Assembly (NCBI GenBank): GCA_012519555.1
Contig: JAAYPY010000098.1
Coordinates: 1 to 36,298 of the forward strand
Length of the DNA stretch: 36,298 bases
DNA from: Tissierellia bacterium
GTDB taxonomy: Bacteria; Bacillota; Clostridia; Tissierellales; Sedimentibacteraceae
Direction of reading: 5' to 3'
In this document: piece by piece, positions 24,991 through 33,356 of the stretch
How the letters are laid out: each line of letters opens with the position of its first letter
Position numbering within the stretch: position 1 is the first letter of the stretch
The notes under the pieces: model-generated
The model's input: only the letters and a program-made list of their open reading frames with translations
Told to the model about the DNA's origin: nothing
Database searches by the model: none
Position numbers and translations under genes: made by a program

Positions 24991-25185
24991 CCGGATAAAG
25001 TATACAGTAATGAAGAATTATTTAATGAATTATGGGGAATTGAAAGTTTAAATGATTATAGGACAATTATGGTTCACATAAGCAACATCCGAAGAAAAAT
25101 TGATATAGATAATAATAAACCTTCTTTTATACAAACTGTAAAAGGGGCCGGTTATAGATTTAAGACACCAACCTTTAATAAATGA
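24979..25185 (+). pseudogene. Remnant of an OmpR/PhoB-type response regulator (winged-helix domain only)
   Basis: In a different frame from the kinase remnant the plus strand reads KSPDKVYSNEELFNELWG, then the recognition helix region TIMVHISNIRRKID and the wing FIQTVKGAGYRFKT, ending at a TGA at 25183-25185. This is the DNA-binding end of an OmpR-type regulator. The receiver domain is gone, and an in-frame TGA at 24976-24978 precedes it. The order kinase then regulator, both truncated at the joint, fits a deletion that removed the end of one gene and the start of the other. Confidence 0.78.
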
Positions 25186-25213
25186 AGCGAGAATATTCTG
25201 TATAGATTGGATG

Positions 25214-25248
25214 GCACCTTAGGCTGATTTAATTACAGCCTAAGGTGC
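25214..25248. terminator. Strong hairpin after the response-regulator remnant
   Basis: GCACCTTAGGCTG and CAGCCTAAGGTGC form a perfect 13-bp stem with a 9-nt loop, between the regulator remnant and the end of the convergent FAD gene. The T run is modest (TCTTATTAT). Confidence 0.7.
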
Positions 25249-25276
25249 TCTTATTATAAAATTATTTTGACATTCC

Positions 25277-26683
25277 TTAAGGTTTTTTCCCTAATATTTG
25301 CCCCATACGCACTCCCATAAGAGAAGACATCATCAATCCTCTTGTCCAGCCGCTGGCATCCCCCAAACAGTATAAGTTTTTGACATTAGTTTCAAATTCA
25401 GTACTGATTTCAACCTTGTTGCTGTAAAACTTTACCTCAGGTCCGTAAAGAAGAGTTTCAGTTCCTGCAAAGCCTGGCACCACTATGTTTAATGCCTCTA
25501 TAAAATTCAAAATATTCGTCATTGTTCTGTAGGGCATGGCTGAAGTAATATCCCCTGCAATCGCATCCGGCAATGTAGGTCTAACATTTGACCTGGACAG
25601 TTCATGCTGCCATGTTCGTTTACCGTCCAAGATGTCGCCGTATCTTTGGACTAAAATTTTTCCGTCTCCAAGCATATTTAAAAGCTCAGCTACCTTAGCG
25701 CCATACTTAATAGGCTCATTAAAGGGAGTCCTGAAATTATGCGAGCTTAAGATTGCTAAATTAGTATTGTTTGTTTTCCTGTCCTTATAGGAATGCCCGT
25801 TAACAACTGCAAGATTGTTGTCATAGTTTTCTTGGCTTACATAGCCTCCGGGATTTTGACAGAAGGTTCTTACCTTGTCCTTATAGGGGCTGGGATAACC
25901 GATTAACTTTGATTCATATAAAATATTATTTACTCTTTCCATTACTTCATTTCTTACTTCCACCCTCACACCTATGTCAACAGTGCCTGCCCTGTGGTCT
26001 ATCTTATGCCTTACACAAATTGATTTGAGCCAGTCTGCTCCCTTTCTGCCTGCAGATATAACAAGCTTATGGGCGTAGATTTCTTCATTGTTCTTTTTCT
26101 TTGATGAATCTGTTACAATAACACCTTTTATTGCACGATCTTCGACTATGATATCGACTGCTTCTGTGTTAAACCTGATTTCAATTCCTTTGTCGATTAT
26201 ATAATCTTCAATTCTCTGATAAATTTCTTGTGCTCTTTCTGTACCTAAATGTCTTATGGGGCAATCCACAAGCTTTAGTCCTGCTTCAATGGCCTTTCTT
26301 CTTATTTCTTTGATTTCTTCCTTGGCTTCGACACCTTCAACCTTGCTGTCAGCTCCAAATTCAAGATAAATTGCATCAGTGTATTCAATCAGCTCCTGTG
26401 TAAAGTCATATCCTATCAATTCAGGTAAATCTCCCCCAACCTCCGGGCTTAAGGATAATTTACCGTCAGAAAATGCTCCTGCTCCTGCAAAGCCTGTTGT
26501 AATATTGCAATAGGGCTGGCAATTGATGCATTTCTTGGTTTTATCCTTAGGACAATTTCTCTTTTCAATTGCCTTTCCCTGTTCAATTATCAGTATTTTT
26601 TTATCGGGGTTTCCTCTGATTAGCTCTAAGGCTGTAAAGATCCCTGAGGGTCCTGCCCCTACTATTATTAAATCGTATATCAT
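25277..26683 (-). CDS. FAD-dependent dehydrogenase, COG2509 type
   Basis: A 468-residue flavoprotein of the uncharacterised COG2509 NAD(P)/FAD-dependent oxidoreductase family. It opens YDLIIVGAGPSGIFTALEL (FAD-binding GxGxxG), followed by a cysteine cluster CPKDKTKKCINCQPYC (about 50-65) and GFAGAGAFSDGKLSL. The C-terminal FAD loop LYCLGDASGWTRGL is present. The reaction is unknown; the conserved cysteines might hold a metal or a disulfide. The start is the ATG at 26683, preceded by GAAGGGA; the frame is open for 25 more codons upstream, but that region is an intergenic palindrome and is not conserved. It follows the ABC exporter genes by 74 bp and may be co-transcribed. Confidence 0.85.
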   Translation of the reverse strand: MIYDLIIVGAGPSGIFTALELIRGNPDKKILIIEQGKAIEKRNCPKDKTKKCINCQPYCNITTGFAGAGAFSDGKLSLSPEVGGDLPELIGYDFTQELIEYTDAIYLEFGADSKVEGVEAKEEIKEIRRKAIEAGLKLVDCPIRHLGTERAQEIYQRIEDYIIDKGIEIRFNTEAVDIIVEDRAIKGVIVTDSSKKKNNEEIYAHKLVISAGRKGADWLKSICVRHKIDHRAGTVDIGVRVEVRNEVMERVNNILYESKLIGYPSPYKDKVRTFCQNPGGYVSQENYDNNLAVVNGHSYKDRKTNNTNLAILSSHNFRTPFNEPIKYGAKVAELLNMLGDGKILVQRYGDILDGKRTWQHELSRSNVRPTLPDAIAGDITSAMPYRTMTNILNFIEALNIVVPGFAGTETLLYGPEVKFYSNKVEISTEFETNVKNLYCLGDASGWTRGLMMSSLMGVRMGQILGKKP

Positions 26684-26720
26684 AATTTTTTTCCCTTCTT
26701 TCATTCCGAAACGCATCATT

Positions 26721-26746
26721 CTGAGGCTTAAGCTTTGCTGCCTCAG
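26721..26746. repeat. CTGAGGC palindrome of REP-like type
   Basis: CTGAGGC (26721-26727) and GCCTCAG (26740-26746) form a 7-bp stem in the gap between the adaptor gene and the FAD gene. The surrounding CATTCTGAGGC...CCTCAGGGTGACA resembles the dispersed extragenic repeats of the CATTCTGAGG...TGACA kind seen in many bacterial genomes. Only one copy is present in this window. Confidence 0.45.
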
Positions 26747-26757
26747 GGTGACACTCA

Positions 26758-27933
26758 TTATACTATTAAAACTATGTCATTCTCCTTAAGTCCAGACAAT
26801 ACTTCCACATTGATATCATCTTCAAGACCGGTTCTTATTTCAATTTCTGTTTCATTATTCCCCTTTATAAGGGTCACATACTTTTTATTCTCCTTTTCAT
26901 AAACAGCATCCTTGTCAACCAATAATACATCATTTTTCTCCTGTAACACAATCTCTATATCCACCTCCGAACCCAATTTATAGTTTGTATCGTCCAAATC
27001 TGCCTCAATTCTGATGCGTTTTTGTTCAACTCCAAGGTCGGAAAGCTTAGATTGCGCTTTTGGATAAACCCTGCTTATCAATAATTTCTTAACCACTTGG
27101 TCATCATCCACTATATTAAAATCCATTCCTTTAATAATTTCCATAGCATCTTCGGCCAACACTTCCACATAGATACCTAAATTTGAGTCATCCTGAATTT
27201 CAACAACAGGAACGCCTGCCTGTGTCATGCTGCCTTGATGAACATTTAACTCTGTAATCACTCCGTCAAATTCAGCCCTGATTGAAGACTGCTCCATATT
27301 CTTCTCCAATATTTGTTTTTGTATGACTACTTCATCAATTTGAGCTTCATATTGTTTTTTTACATTTGATGAAACACCCTGAGTAGACAAGCTGTAGTTG
27401 TTGTTTGCTTCTTGTAGCTGGTTTTCCAAGACTGTAACCTTATTTTTAGCTTCATCGTATTCTACTTGACTCACGGCATTATTTTCAAATAAGGTTTCAA
27501 TTTTTTCAAGATTGCTTCTTGCATAAGTGAGATTAGTTTCAATGGTGCTTATGTTAAGCTTTAAATTCGAAATTTCCTGAAAATCAGCTCCTTTTATGGA
27601 TTCGTTGTAAGATGCGATAATTGCCTCAATTTGCTTGTTTGCCCTTTCGATTTCCAAATCATAGTTGTTTTCATAAATTAAAATTATGTCTCCCTTTTTT
27701 ACCCTGTCTCCCACAGACACATTAAGAGTTTGGACTCTTTGACTCATATCCGAGTAGAAGGTATTAACTCTTTTTGAAAATACCGTTCCCGTTTCCTCCA
27801 CTGTTTTTTTAATACTCCCTAATTTAACCTGAGAAGTTTCAAGTTGGTCTGTCTGCCCTCCCAACAATAATGAGGCTATGATGAAAACTATTATTATTAC
27901 CCCGATTGTTATAAGATATTTTTTCTTTTTCAT
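26758..27933 (-). CDS. HlyD/MacA-like membrane fusion (adaptor) protein of an ABC exporter
   Basis: A 391-residue protein with one N-terminal membrane anchor (about residues 5-25), a split biotinyl-lipoyl domain (VSVGDRVKKGDIILIYENN and DGVITELNVHQGSMTQAGVPVVEI), a long alpha-helical coiled-coil hairpin between them (about 90-215) and C-terminal beta-barrel domains. In Gram-positive bacteria such adaptors work outside the membrane with MacB-type ABC permeases. GGAGG lies 4 nt before the ATG at 27933. The gene follows the permease gene by 12 nt, so the three genes form one exporter operon. Substrate unknown; peptide, lipid or drug export are all possible. Confidence 0.9.
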   Translation of the reverse strand: MKKKKYLITIGVIIIVFIIASLLLGGQTDQLETSQVKLGSIKKTVEETGTVFSKRVNTFYSDMSQRVQTLNVSVGDRVKKGDIILIYENNYDLEIERANKQIEAIIASYNESIKGADFQEISNLKLNISTIETNLTYARSNLEKIETLFENNAVSQVEYDEAKNKVTVLENQLQEANNNYSLSTQGVSSNVKKQYEAQIDEVVIQKQILEKNMEQSSIRAEFDGVITELNVHQGSMTQAGVPVVEIQDDSNLGIYVEVLAEDAMEIIKGMDFNIVDDDQVVKKLLISRVYPKAQSKLSDLGVEQKRIRIEADLDDTNYKLGSEVDIEIVLQEKNDVLLVDKDAVYEKENKKYVTLIKGNNETEIEIRTGLEDDINVEVLSGLKENDIVLIV

Positions 27934-27945
27934 ACTTCCTCCACT

Positions 27946-30297
27946 CTAAGTAATCCTGCTTTTCAGTGCTTGCATAAAATCCAATTTTTTAATTTTCACA
28001 TATGTCATAAGCTGTGCCGAAATAATAAACAATATAGTTAAAATTATTGCTGTAATTATGTCCTTTGCTGAAACTATACCTCGTAAAGTATATATGTCCG
28101 TATTGAAGGTGTTGCCCACATAATCCACCAGCCGCTTGCCTAAGGGTATGCCTGTCATTATACCGATGACTGACATAACCATGTTCTCCTTTATAAGCAT
28201 TCTAAATATTTCAATTTTAGTAAAACCCATTACTCTTAATGATGAAAATTCCAAAGTTCTTTCATTGATGCTCATGAGAGTCATGCTGTATAATATTACA
28301 AAGCCCAAAATGCCCGAAAAGATAACCATAGCTCCCATGAATACCATTATCAGTCCCGTAAATTCCTCGAAAACGTTCTGCATTTCCTCCTGTGACTGAA
28401 TTGATATAATATTATTTATGTCATCCAATTTAGCCTTAACATTATCGTCTGAATTAATATATACACCATTAATAATTCCTTTATCAAGAAACTTGCGGTT
28501 GAGATAATTAATATTCATATAACCGTTTATTCCTAAGCTTTGCTCTATTACACCTTTTACTGTTACATATTCTCCATCCCTGTCAGGTATAAAGCTATCC
28601 AACAGTATCCTGTCACCCTTACCTGCATTGAGAGAGTTTGCTAAATTCGAAGAAATCAATATTCCATCTTTAGGAACTGTAAGTTTTTTCCCATCCAAAT
28701 CTCGAAAATCATAAAACTCGGTATTTTCTTCAAGGCCTATTACATTGGCTGTTTTAGAATATTTACCGTTCTTTATTTCAAAGGGTAACTCAATCCTTCC
28801 CTCCATGTGATTATAGCTTATATTTTCTTTTATTTCATTAAGAACTCTCTCATCCTCAAAATCTCTAAAGCTTAGGTTGTACTCAATTTTCATGAATTCG
28901 GAATAATGTTTTATGAACATGACATCCATTATTTCATTCATCCACATGGTCATAATCATCAGACTGCAGGTTATGGAAACAGCTGCGGCAATAAATAAGA
29001 ATTTTTTCTTTTCCCTGAATATATTTCTGTAAACCATCCTCCAGGAAAATGTAAGTTTATTCCATACAAATTTTATGTTTTCAAGGATAATTCTTTTGCC
29101 CTGCTTTGGGGATTCAGGCTTCATTGACTCAGCAGGATTAATTTTAATTATGTTTTTGATTCCCCAAAAACCTGAAACTAGGCAAAATATGAATGATAGT
29201 ATTACAGAAACAATAATTCTGTAATAGTAAACTTGTACAGTCAGCATGGGAATATTAAAGAATTCCAGATACAAATTCGTCATTGCTCCTGAGGCTAAAG
29301 TTCCTATTATTGCGCCTAAAAAACCTCCTATTATTCCTACAGATGCAGCATATTTCAAATAATGAAATATTATTTCCTCATCCAAGAAACCTACAGCTTT
29401 TAAAACTCCAATGGAAGTTCTATCCTTTTTAACAATACGTGACAGCATGACAGATAGCATTATCCCTGCAAAAAGCAAGAATATAAGGGGCATTGACTTA
29501 GATACGGTCTCAAGACCTGAAATCTCTTCGTTCAACATGCTGTTGCTCAATTGCTCATCTCTGTCAATAACGCGCATCACTCCGTATTTCTCTAATTCAT
29601 CTTCCAAATAATCCTTTGTTTTATCAATTTTATCCTGATTATTTACACCTATTACCAACTCATTGAAAGAGCCGCTGCCGGATATTTTTCGCAAATAATC
29701 TTCTTCAATATAAACTACTCCGAAGTTTTCATAATCCGGAAGAAGCACCTGTTCATTTTCCATCAAGTAGACATATTCGGGACTTGAAACAATTGCGGAT
29801 ACTATGAACTTAAATTTTCTGCCCTTTATGTCAAGGTTTATTTCATCACCTATATCAAGACCCCTTGCAAGGGCAAACTGATCAATGACCATAACTTCTC
29901 TTTCGGTTATAGTACGCTTACCCTTTTTTATGAATAGCTCATTTAGCTTATTCTCTTTCCTGTCAACGGACACGACCCTTACATTAACTCTGTCATCATC
30001 ATTATCGGTAATAAATCTGGTATCCAGAGACAGTCTAACATCCGCCTGCCTAATATTTTCATATCCTTCCAACTCCCTTTCCAGTCTTTCCGGAATAGCC
30101 GCCGCAGTAATGAAAATATCGGCAAAATTTGTTGTATCATAATAATCATCCAAGGTATTTCTTAAATTCACGGCAGAATTGCTGACTGCGGTGAAAATAA
30201 AAATACCCGTAACTATTATTGATAAGACGGCAATATATTGACCCTTTGTATTTTTTATCATTCTGAAAAGTCTTAAATCTAGCTTTTTCATCACCAT
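27946..30297 (-). CDS. ABC transporter permease with two FtsX domains
   Basis: A 783-residue membrane protein. An N-terminal anchor (about 18-40) is followed by a large extracellular region, then an FtsX core of three membrane segments (about 265-390), a second anchor (about 425-445), another extracellular region and a second FtsX core (about 655-775). The two halves are tandem repeats of the MacB/LolC type, as in Gram-positive lipoprotein, peptide or bacteriocin exporters. The ATG at 30297 overlaps the end of the ATPase gene (a TGATG junction); a second ATG at 30291 is an alternative start, 10 nt from AAGGA. Translation is probably coupled to that of the ATPase. Confidence 0.9.
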   Translation of the reverse strand: MVMKKLDLRLFRMIKNTKGQYIAVLSIIVTGIFIFTAVSNSAVNLRNTLDDYYDTTNFADIFITAAAIPERLERELEGYENIRQADVRLSLDTRFITDNDDDRVNVRVVSVDRKENKLNELFIKKGKRTITEREVMVIDQFALARGLDIGDEINLDIKGRKFKFIVSAIVSSPEYVYLMENEQVLLPDYENFGVVYIEEDYLRKISGSGSFNELVIGVNNQDKIDKTKDYLEDELEKYGVMRVIDRDEQLSNSMLNEEISGLETVSKSMPLIFLLFAGIMLSVMLSRIVKKDRTSIGVLKAVGFLDEEIIFHYLKYAASVGIIGGFLGAIIGTLASGAMTNLYLEFFNIPMLTVQVYYYRIIVSVILSFIFCLVSGFWGIKNIIKINPAESMKPESPKQGKRIILENIKFVWNKLTFSWRMVYRNIFREKKKFLFIAAAVSITCSLMIMTMWMNEIMDVMFIKHYSEFMKIEYNLSFRDFEDERVLNEIKENISYNHMEGRIELPFEIKNGKYSKTANVIGLEENTEFYDFRDLDGKKLTVPKDGILISSNLANSLNAGKGDRILLDSFIPDRDGEYVTVKGVIEQSLGINGYMNINYLNRKFLDKGIINGVYINSDDNVKAKLDDINNIISIQSQEEMQNVFEEFTGLIMVFMGAMVIFSGILGFVILYSMTLMSINERTLEFSSLRVMGFTKIEIFRMLIKENMVMSVIGIMTGIPLGKRLVDYVGNTFNTDIYTLRGIVSAKDIITAIILTILFIISAQLMTYVKIKKLDFMQALKSRIT

Positions 30298-30998
30298 ACA
30301 ATCCTTTCAGGTGCAATAGGGGATTCATTTTTGATAATTTCGGTTATATTTCCGCTTCTCATTCTAATTACCTTATCTGCCATTTGTGCAATAGGCGAAT
30401 TATGAGTAATTACCATTACAGTATTCTTATATTTCACGTTTACGTCTTTAAGAACCTTTAATATACTAATTCCCGTTTCGAAATCAAGGGCACCTGTAGG
30501 CTCATCACACAGCAAAATCTGCGGAGTTTTAGCAACAGCTCTGGCTATTGCGACCCTTTGCTGCTCACCGCCGCTCATTTGAGAGGGAAAATGATCTGTT
30601 CTGTCATAAAGTCCCACTGCTTCCATTACTTCATCTATATCAGCAGTACTTTCGGTTATTTCAGCAACCAATTCTACGTTTTCCTTGGCTGTAAGGGTAG
30701 CCATCAAATTATAGAACTGAAAAACAAAGCCAATTTTATGTCTTCTGTACATGGTAAGCTCTTTGTCAGTAAAATTAGTAATCTTTTCACCATGAAAATA
30801 AACATTGCCGCTTGTTGGAGTATCCATTCCCCCAATAATGTTTAGAAGTGTGCTTTTGCCTGAGCCGCTGGGGCCCAAAATAACAACGAATTCGCCTTCT
30901 TCAACTTCAAAAGAGACATCTTCCAAAGCTTTGACCGTTACCTCTCCCATTTGGTAATACTTGCTTAAGTTTTCAACCCTTAATACAATTTCACTCAT
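30291..30998 (-). CDS. ABC transporter ATPase, MacB/LolD type
   Basis: Cytoplasmic ATPase of 235 residues. Walker [19 protein letters not shown]-loop VFQFYNLM, signature [14 protein letters not shown], Walker [13 protein letters not shown] and H-loop VMVITHNS. The GALD and Q-F-NL motifs place it in the MacB/LolD/FtsE branch, which partners FtsX-type permeases. GGAGT precedes the ATG at 30998. It is the first gene of the exporter operon. A TATAAT-like -10 lies in the short gap upstream (near 31034-31039) with only a weak -35. Confidence 0.93.
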   Translation of the reverse strand: MSEIVLRVENLSKYYQMGEVTVKALEDVSFEVEEGEFVVILGPSGSGKSTLLNIIGGMDTPTSGNVYFHGEKITNFTDKELTMYRRHKIGFVFQFYNLMATLTAKENVELVAEITESTADIDEVMEAVGLYDRTDHFPSQMSGGEQQRVAIARAVAKTPQILLCDEPTGALDFETGISILKVLKDVNVKYKNTVMVITHNSPIAQMADKVIRMRSGNITEIIKNESPIAPERIVW

Positions 30999-31062
30999 AT
31001 TGTCACTCCTATAATAGGAATATTTTCTTTATTATAACATTTTTCACTAAATAAATAAACAT

Positions 31063-31096
31063 AAAAAACCCGTATGACATATTTACTATCATACGG
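31063..31096 (-). terminator. Intrinsic terminator after the FAD/Fe-S protein gene
   Basis: On the minus strand CCGTATGA pairs with TCATACGG around an 11-nt loop, followed by GTTTTTTA. It closes the aldehyde oxidoreductase operon before the ABC exporter promoter. Confidence 0.8.
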
Positions 31097-31116
31097 ATTT
31101 CTATCTAATACTTATA

Positions 31117-33333
31117 TCAAGATATCATTATTCTATGACTATAAACATTGGTAATCTCTAAAAATTCATCATGCTTCTTATATTGAATCCAATAGGTTAT
31201 TATCCCTATCTGCAAATGACCGGTATATATTTTTGTTTCTTTATTATATATAGTTTTATTACTCTCTTGGCAATGCTCTGCAACCTGGTATACATCTTCC
31301 TCGGATATATGAAGTCTGTCCATTTTATCATATACTTCTTCAGAAATTTTCAATTTAACCATATATTTTTTTTCCATAATTTCAAAATTTTCTCCCCATA
31401 TGTTTTTCAGCATTTTCTTTTTAAGTTTAAGCCTGTTTTTTCTCAGTTCAGATATATGAAAGGGCTTTTTTAACGGCTCTAAGCCGAATACTCCATCCAA
31501 TATGTGCCTGGTGTTTTTACCTGCTGACAAGAACAGATTTCTGCAGTTGGTACAATATGAGATATAAGGCAGATCCGAGCTGTTTACGGAAGCATTCAGC
31601 ATCTTACGAAATACCTCCGGATTTGAGGGATAAATATGACCTCCCATTCCGCAGCACCTTGCTTCCTTTTTACTGTCCCTGATTTCAATTAGCTCTGCAC
31701 CTAGCTTTCTAGACAGGTCACGTACCGCATCCTGCATTTGAGGAAAGTTCCTGCTTGAACAGGGGTCAAACACCACCCATTCACCGGCAAAATAATCTGA
31801 ATTATCCGGCATTCCATTATTATTGATATATTCATAAAGAGATATTACTTCAAGTTCAGGAAGATACTCAGCAAATGTCTTGGTGCATGTTGAGCAGGCA
31901 GTTACAATTTTGGGCTTTCCAAAATTCAACCACTCCTTTTTAATCTGCATAAGTACCTCATTAAGCAACTTGTGATTTCCCGCCCATAAAGCAGGTACAC
32001 CGCAGCAGCCTAAAAGCAAGGCCGTGTCAGGGTTCTTACTAAGGATGTAACTATAAGCCTTTTCCACATGTTCTGTTCCCGATGCAGTCATCTGGCATCC
32101 GGGGAAGAACATATATGAAGCCTTGTCAAAACCCGGGGCAGCTTTTGCAAGATAAGCATCAGTTAAAGCAAGTACCATGTCTCTTATATAAAAATCATGA
32201 AGGGCTGGAGGAAAATGTCCGCTTTCATAAAGGTATTTCTTGCTTTCGATTAAAATATCTTCAACATTAATATTTTTAGGACACACTGAGCCGCAGAGAC
32301 CACATACGCTGCAAGAAACAATCATTCTTGTGCCTACTCTTTCAAAGAGGCCTTCATCTGCTGACCTTGCCATTTGAGAGTCGCTTTCAACCTTTCTTGG
32401 GAGCAAATCCATATGCTGCAAAAATTCACATCTGTCCTTGCATTTAGTGCAGTCACACAGAACACAGCGAAGGGCTTCTTCAACTGCTTCTTCTTTTGAA
32501 AAATACTCTCCGTTGGAAGGAATCACGGATTCAGATGTTGGTGCTTCCTCTTTTATGGGAATTTTGCATTCAGTATTCAAATATGTTTCAGGCTGACCAC
32601 TCATGCTCCCGACTTGAATATATTTTTCTATGGAAGCTGCTGCAATCATTCCATGCATAAGTGCCGCCATATGAGAGCATCCGGAAATTCTGCCCCCTAA
32701 AAAAACACCAGCTTTTTCCGTTGCAAGGCTTTCACTGTCCCATGAGCTCAATAAACCGAAATCATTGCCGCCTTCACCGGTTGCAATATATACTGCATCA
32801 TAATTTAGTTTGTCCAAATCCAATATTTCTTCATTAATTAATACATAATTTATATATTCAAACTGAAGGGTAAATTCATCATCCAATATTTTTTGGTCTA
32901 TGATATCCTTCAGACTTCCGCCTAATTCACTGTCCTTTTCATATAGGGTTACCTGATATTTTCTTGTAGCAAGTCTATGTGCACATGCCATACCGGAAAG
33001 ACCTCCGCCGATTATGGCTATTTTTTCTTGTCGCTCAGGCAAATTATAATTAATGGGTGATTTTCTTGTTGCATATCTGACAGCAGCTTTTTCAAGTTCA
33101 ATGACCGATATTTTTTCAGGACAAATACCAATGCAGTCTTGAGGGCATATTAATGAAACTATGCCCGGAAAAATAACATTTTGGGCATAGTCTTTATAGG
33201 CAGAATTGAAATTGCCTTTTTGAATTTTTTTTATAAAATTCCTTGTTTTAAAATTAATGGGACATGCAGAAGTACAGGGCGGATTGCTGCCCTGTACACA
33301 TTCGTAAGTATATGAATAACTGTTATCAATCAT
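31117..33333 (-). CDS. Multidomain FAD/iron-sulfur electron-transfer protein (GltD-like plus HdrD/GlpC-like)
   Basis: A 738-residue cytoplasmic fusion. Residues about 10-75: two [4Fe-4S] sites of the Fer4_20 type (CTSACPINF; CPQDCIGICP). About 103-250: an NAD(P)/FAD module with AIIGGGLSGMACAH. About 290-360: further cysteine clusters (CVLCDCTKCKDRC; CSVCGLCGSVCPKN). About 405-605: two CCG domains as in heterodisulfide reductase D/GlpC (GCCG; CSTC; DPCSS; RCCGMGGH; CTNC). The last 85 residues form a separate alpha/beta domain (YWIQY...SHRIMI) that I cannot name. It lies 23 nt after the aldehyde oxidoreductase gene; GAGGT precedes its ATG. It most likely takes electrons from that enzyme and passes them to NAD(P)+, ferredoxin or a disulfide/quinone-like acceptor, which is inference. 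Confidence 0.82.
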   Translation of the reverse strand: MIDNSYSYTYECVQGSNPPCTSACPINFKTRNFIKKIQKGNFNSAYKDYAQNVIFPGIVSLICPQDCIGICPEKISVIELEKAAVRYATRKSPINYNLPERQEKIAIIGGGLSGMACAHRLATRKYQVTLYEKDSELGGSLKDIIDQKILDDEFTLQFEYINYVLINEEILDLDKLNYDAVYIATGEGGNDFGLLSSWDSESLATEKAGVFLGGRISGCSHMAALMHGMIAAASIEKYIQVGSMSGQPETYLNTECKIPIKEEAPTSESVIPSNGEYFSKEEAVEEALRCVLCDCTKCKDRCEFLQHMDLLPRKVESDSQMARSADEGLFERVGTRMIVSCSVCGLCGSVCPKNINVEDILIESKKYLYESGHFPPALHDFYIRDMVLALTDAYLAKAAPGFDKASYMFFPGCQMTASGTEHVEKAYSYILSKNPDTALLLGCCGVPALWAGNHKLLNEVLMQIKKEWLNFGKPKIVTACSTCTKTFAEYLPELEVISLYEYINNNGMPDNSDYFAGEWVVFDPCSSRNFPQMQDAVRDLSRKLGAELIEIRDSKKEARCCGMGGHIYPSNPEVFRKMLNASVNSSDLPYISYCTNCRNLFLSAGKNTRHILDGVFGLEPLKKPFHISELRKNRLKLKKKMLKNIWGENFEIMEKKYMVKLKISEEVYDKMDRLHISEEDVYQVAEHCQESNKTIYNKETKIYTGHLQIGIITYWIQYKKHDEFLEITNVYSHRIMIS

Positions 33334-33356
33334 ACACTGACCTCACATAAATAATA

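Noticed and set aside
24320-25051. A 243-codon open frame that looks like a histidine kinase gene
   Set aside because: Its first 84 codons are antisense to a clear SLH domain on the minus strand and resemble nothing; only the part after about 24572 is kinase-like. Treated as remnants joined by rearrangement.
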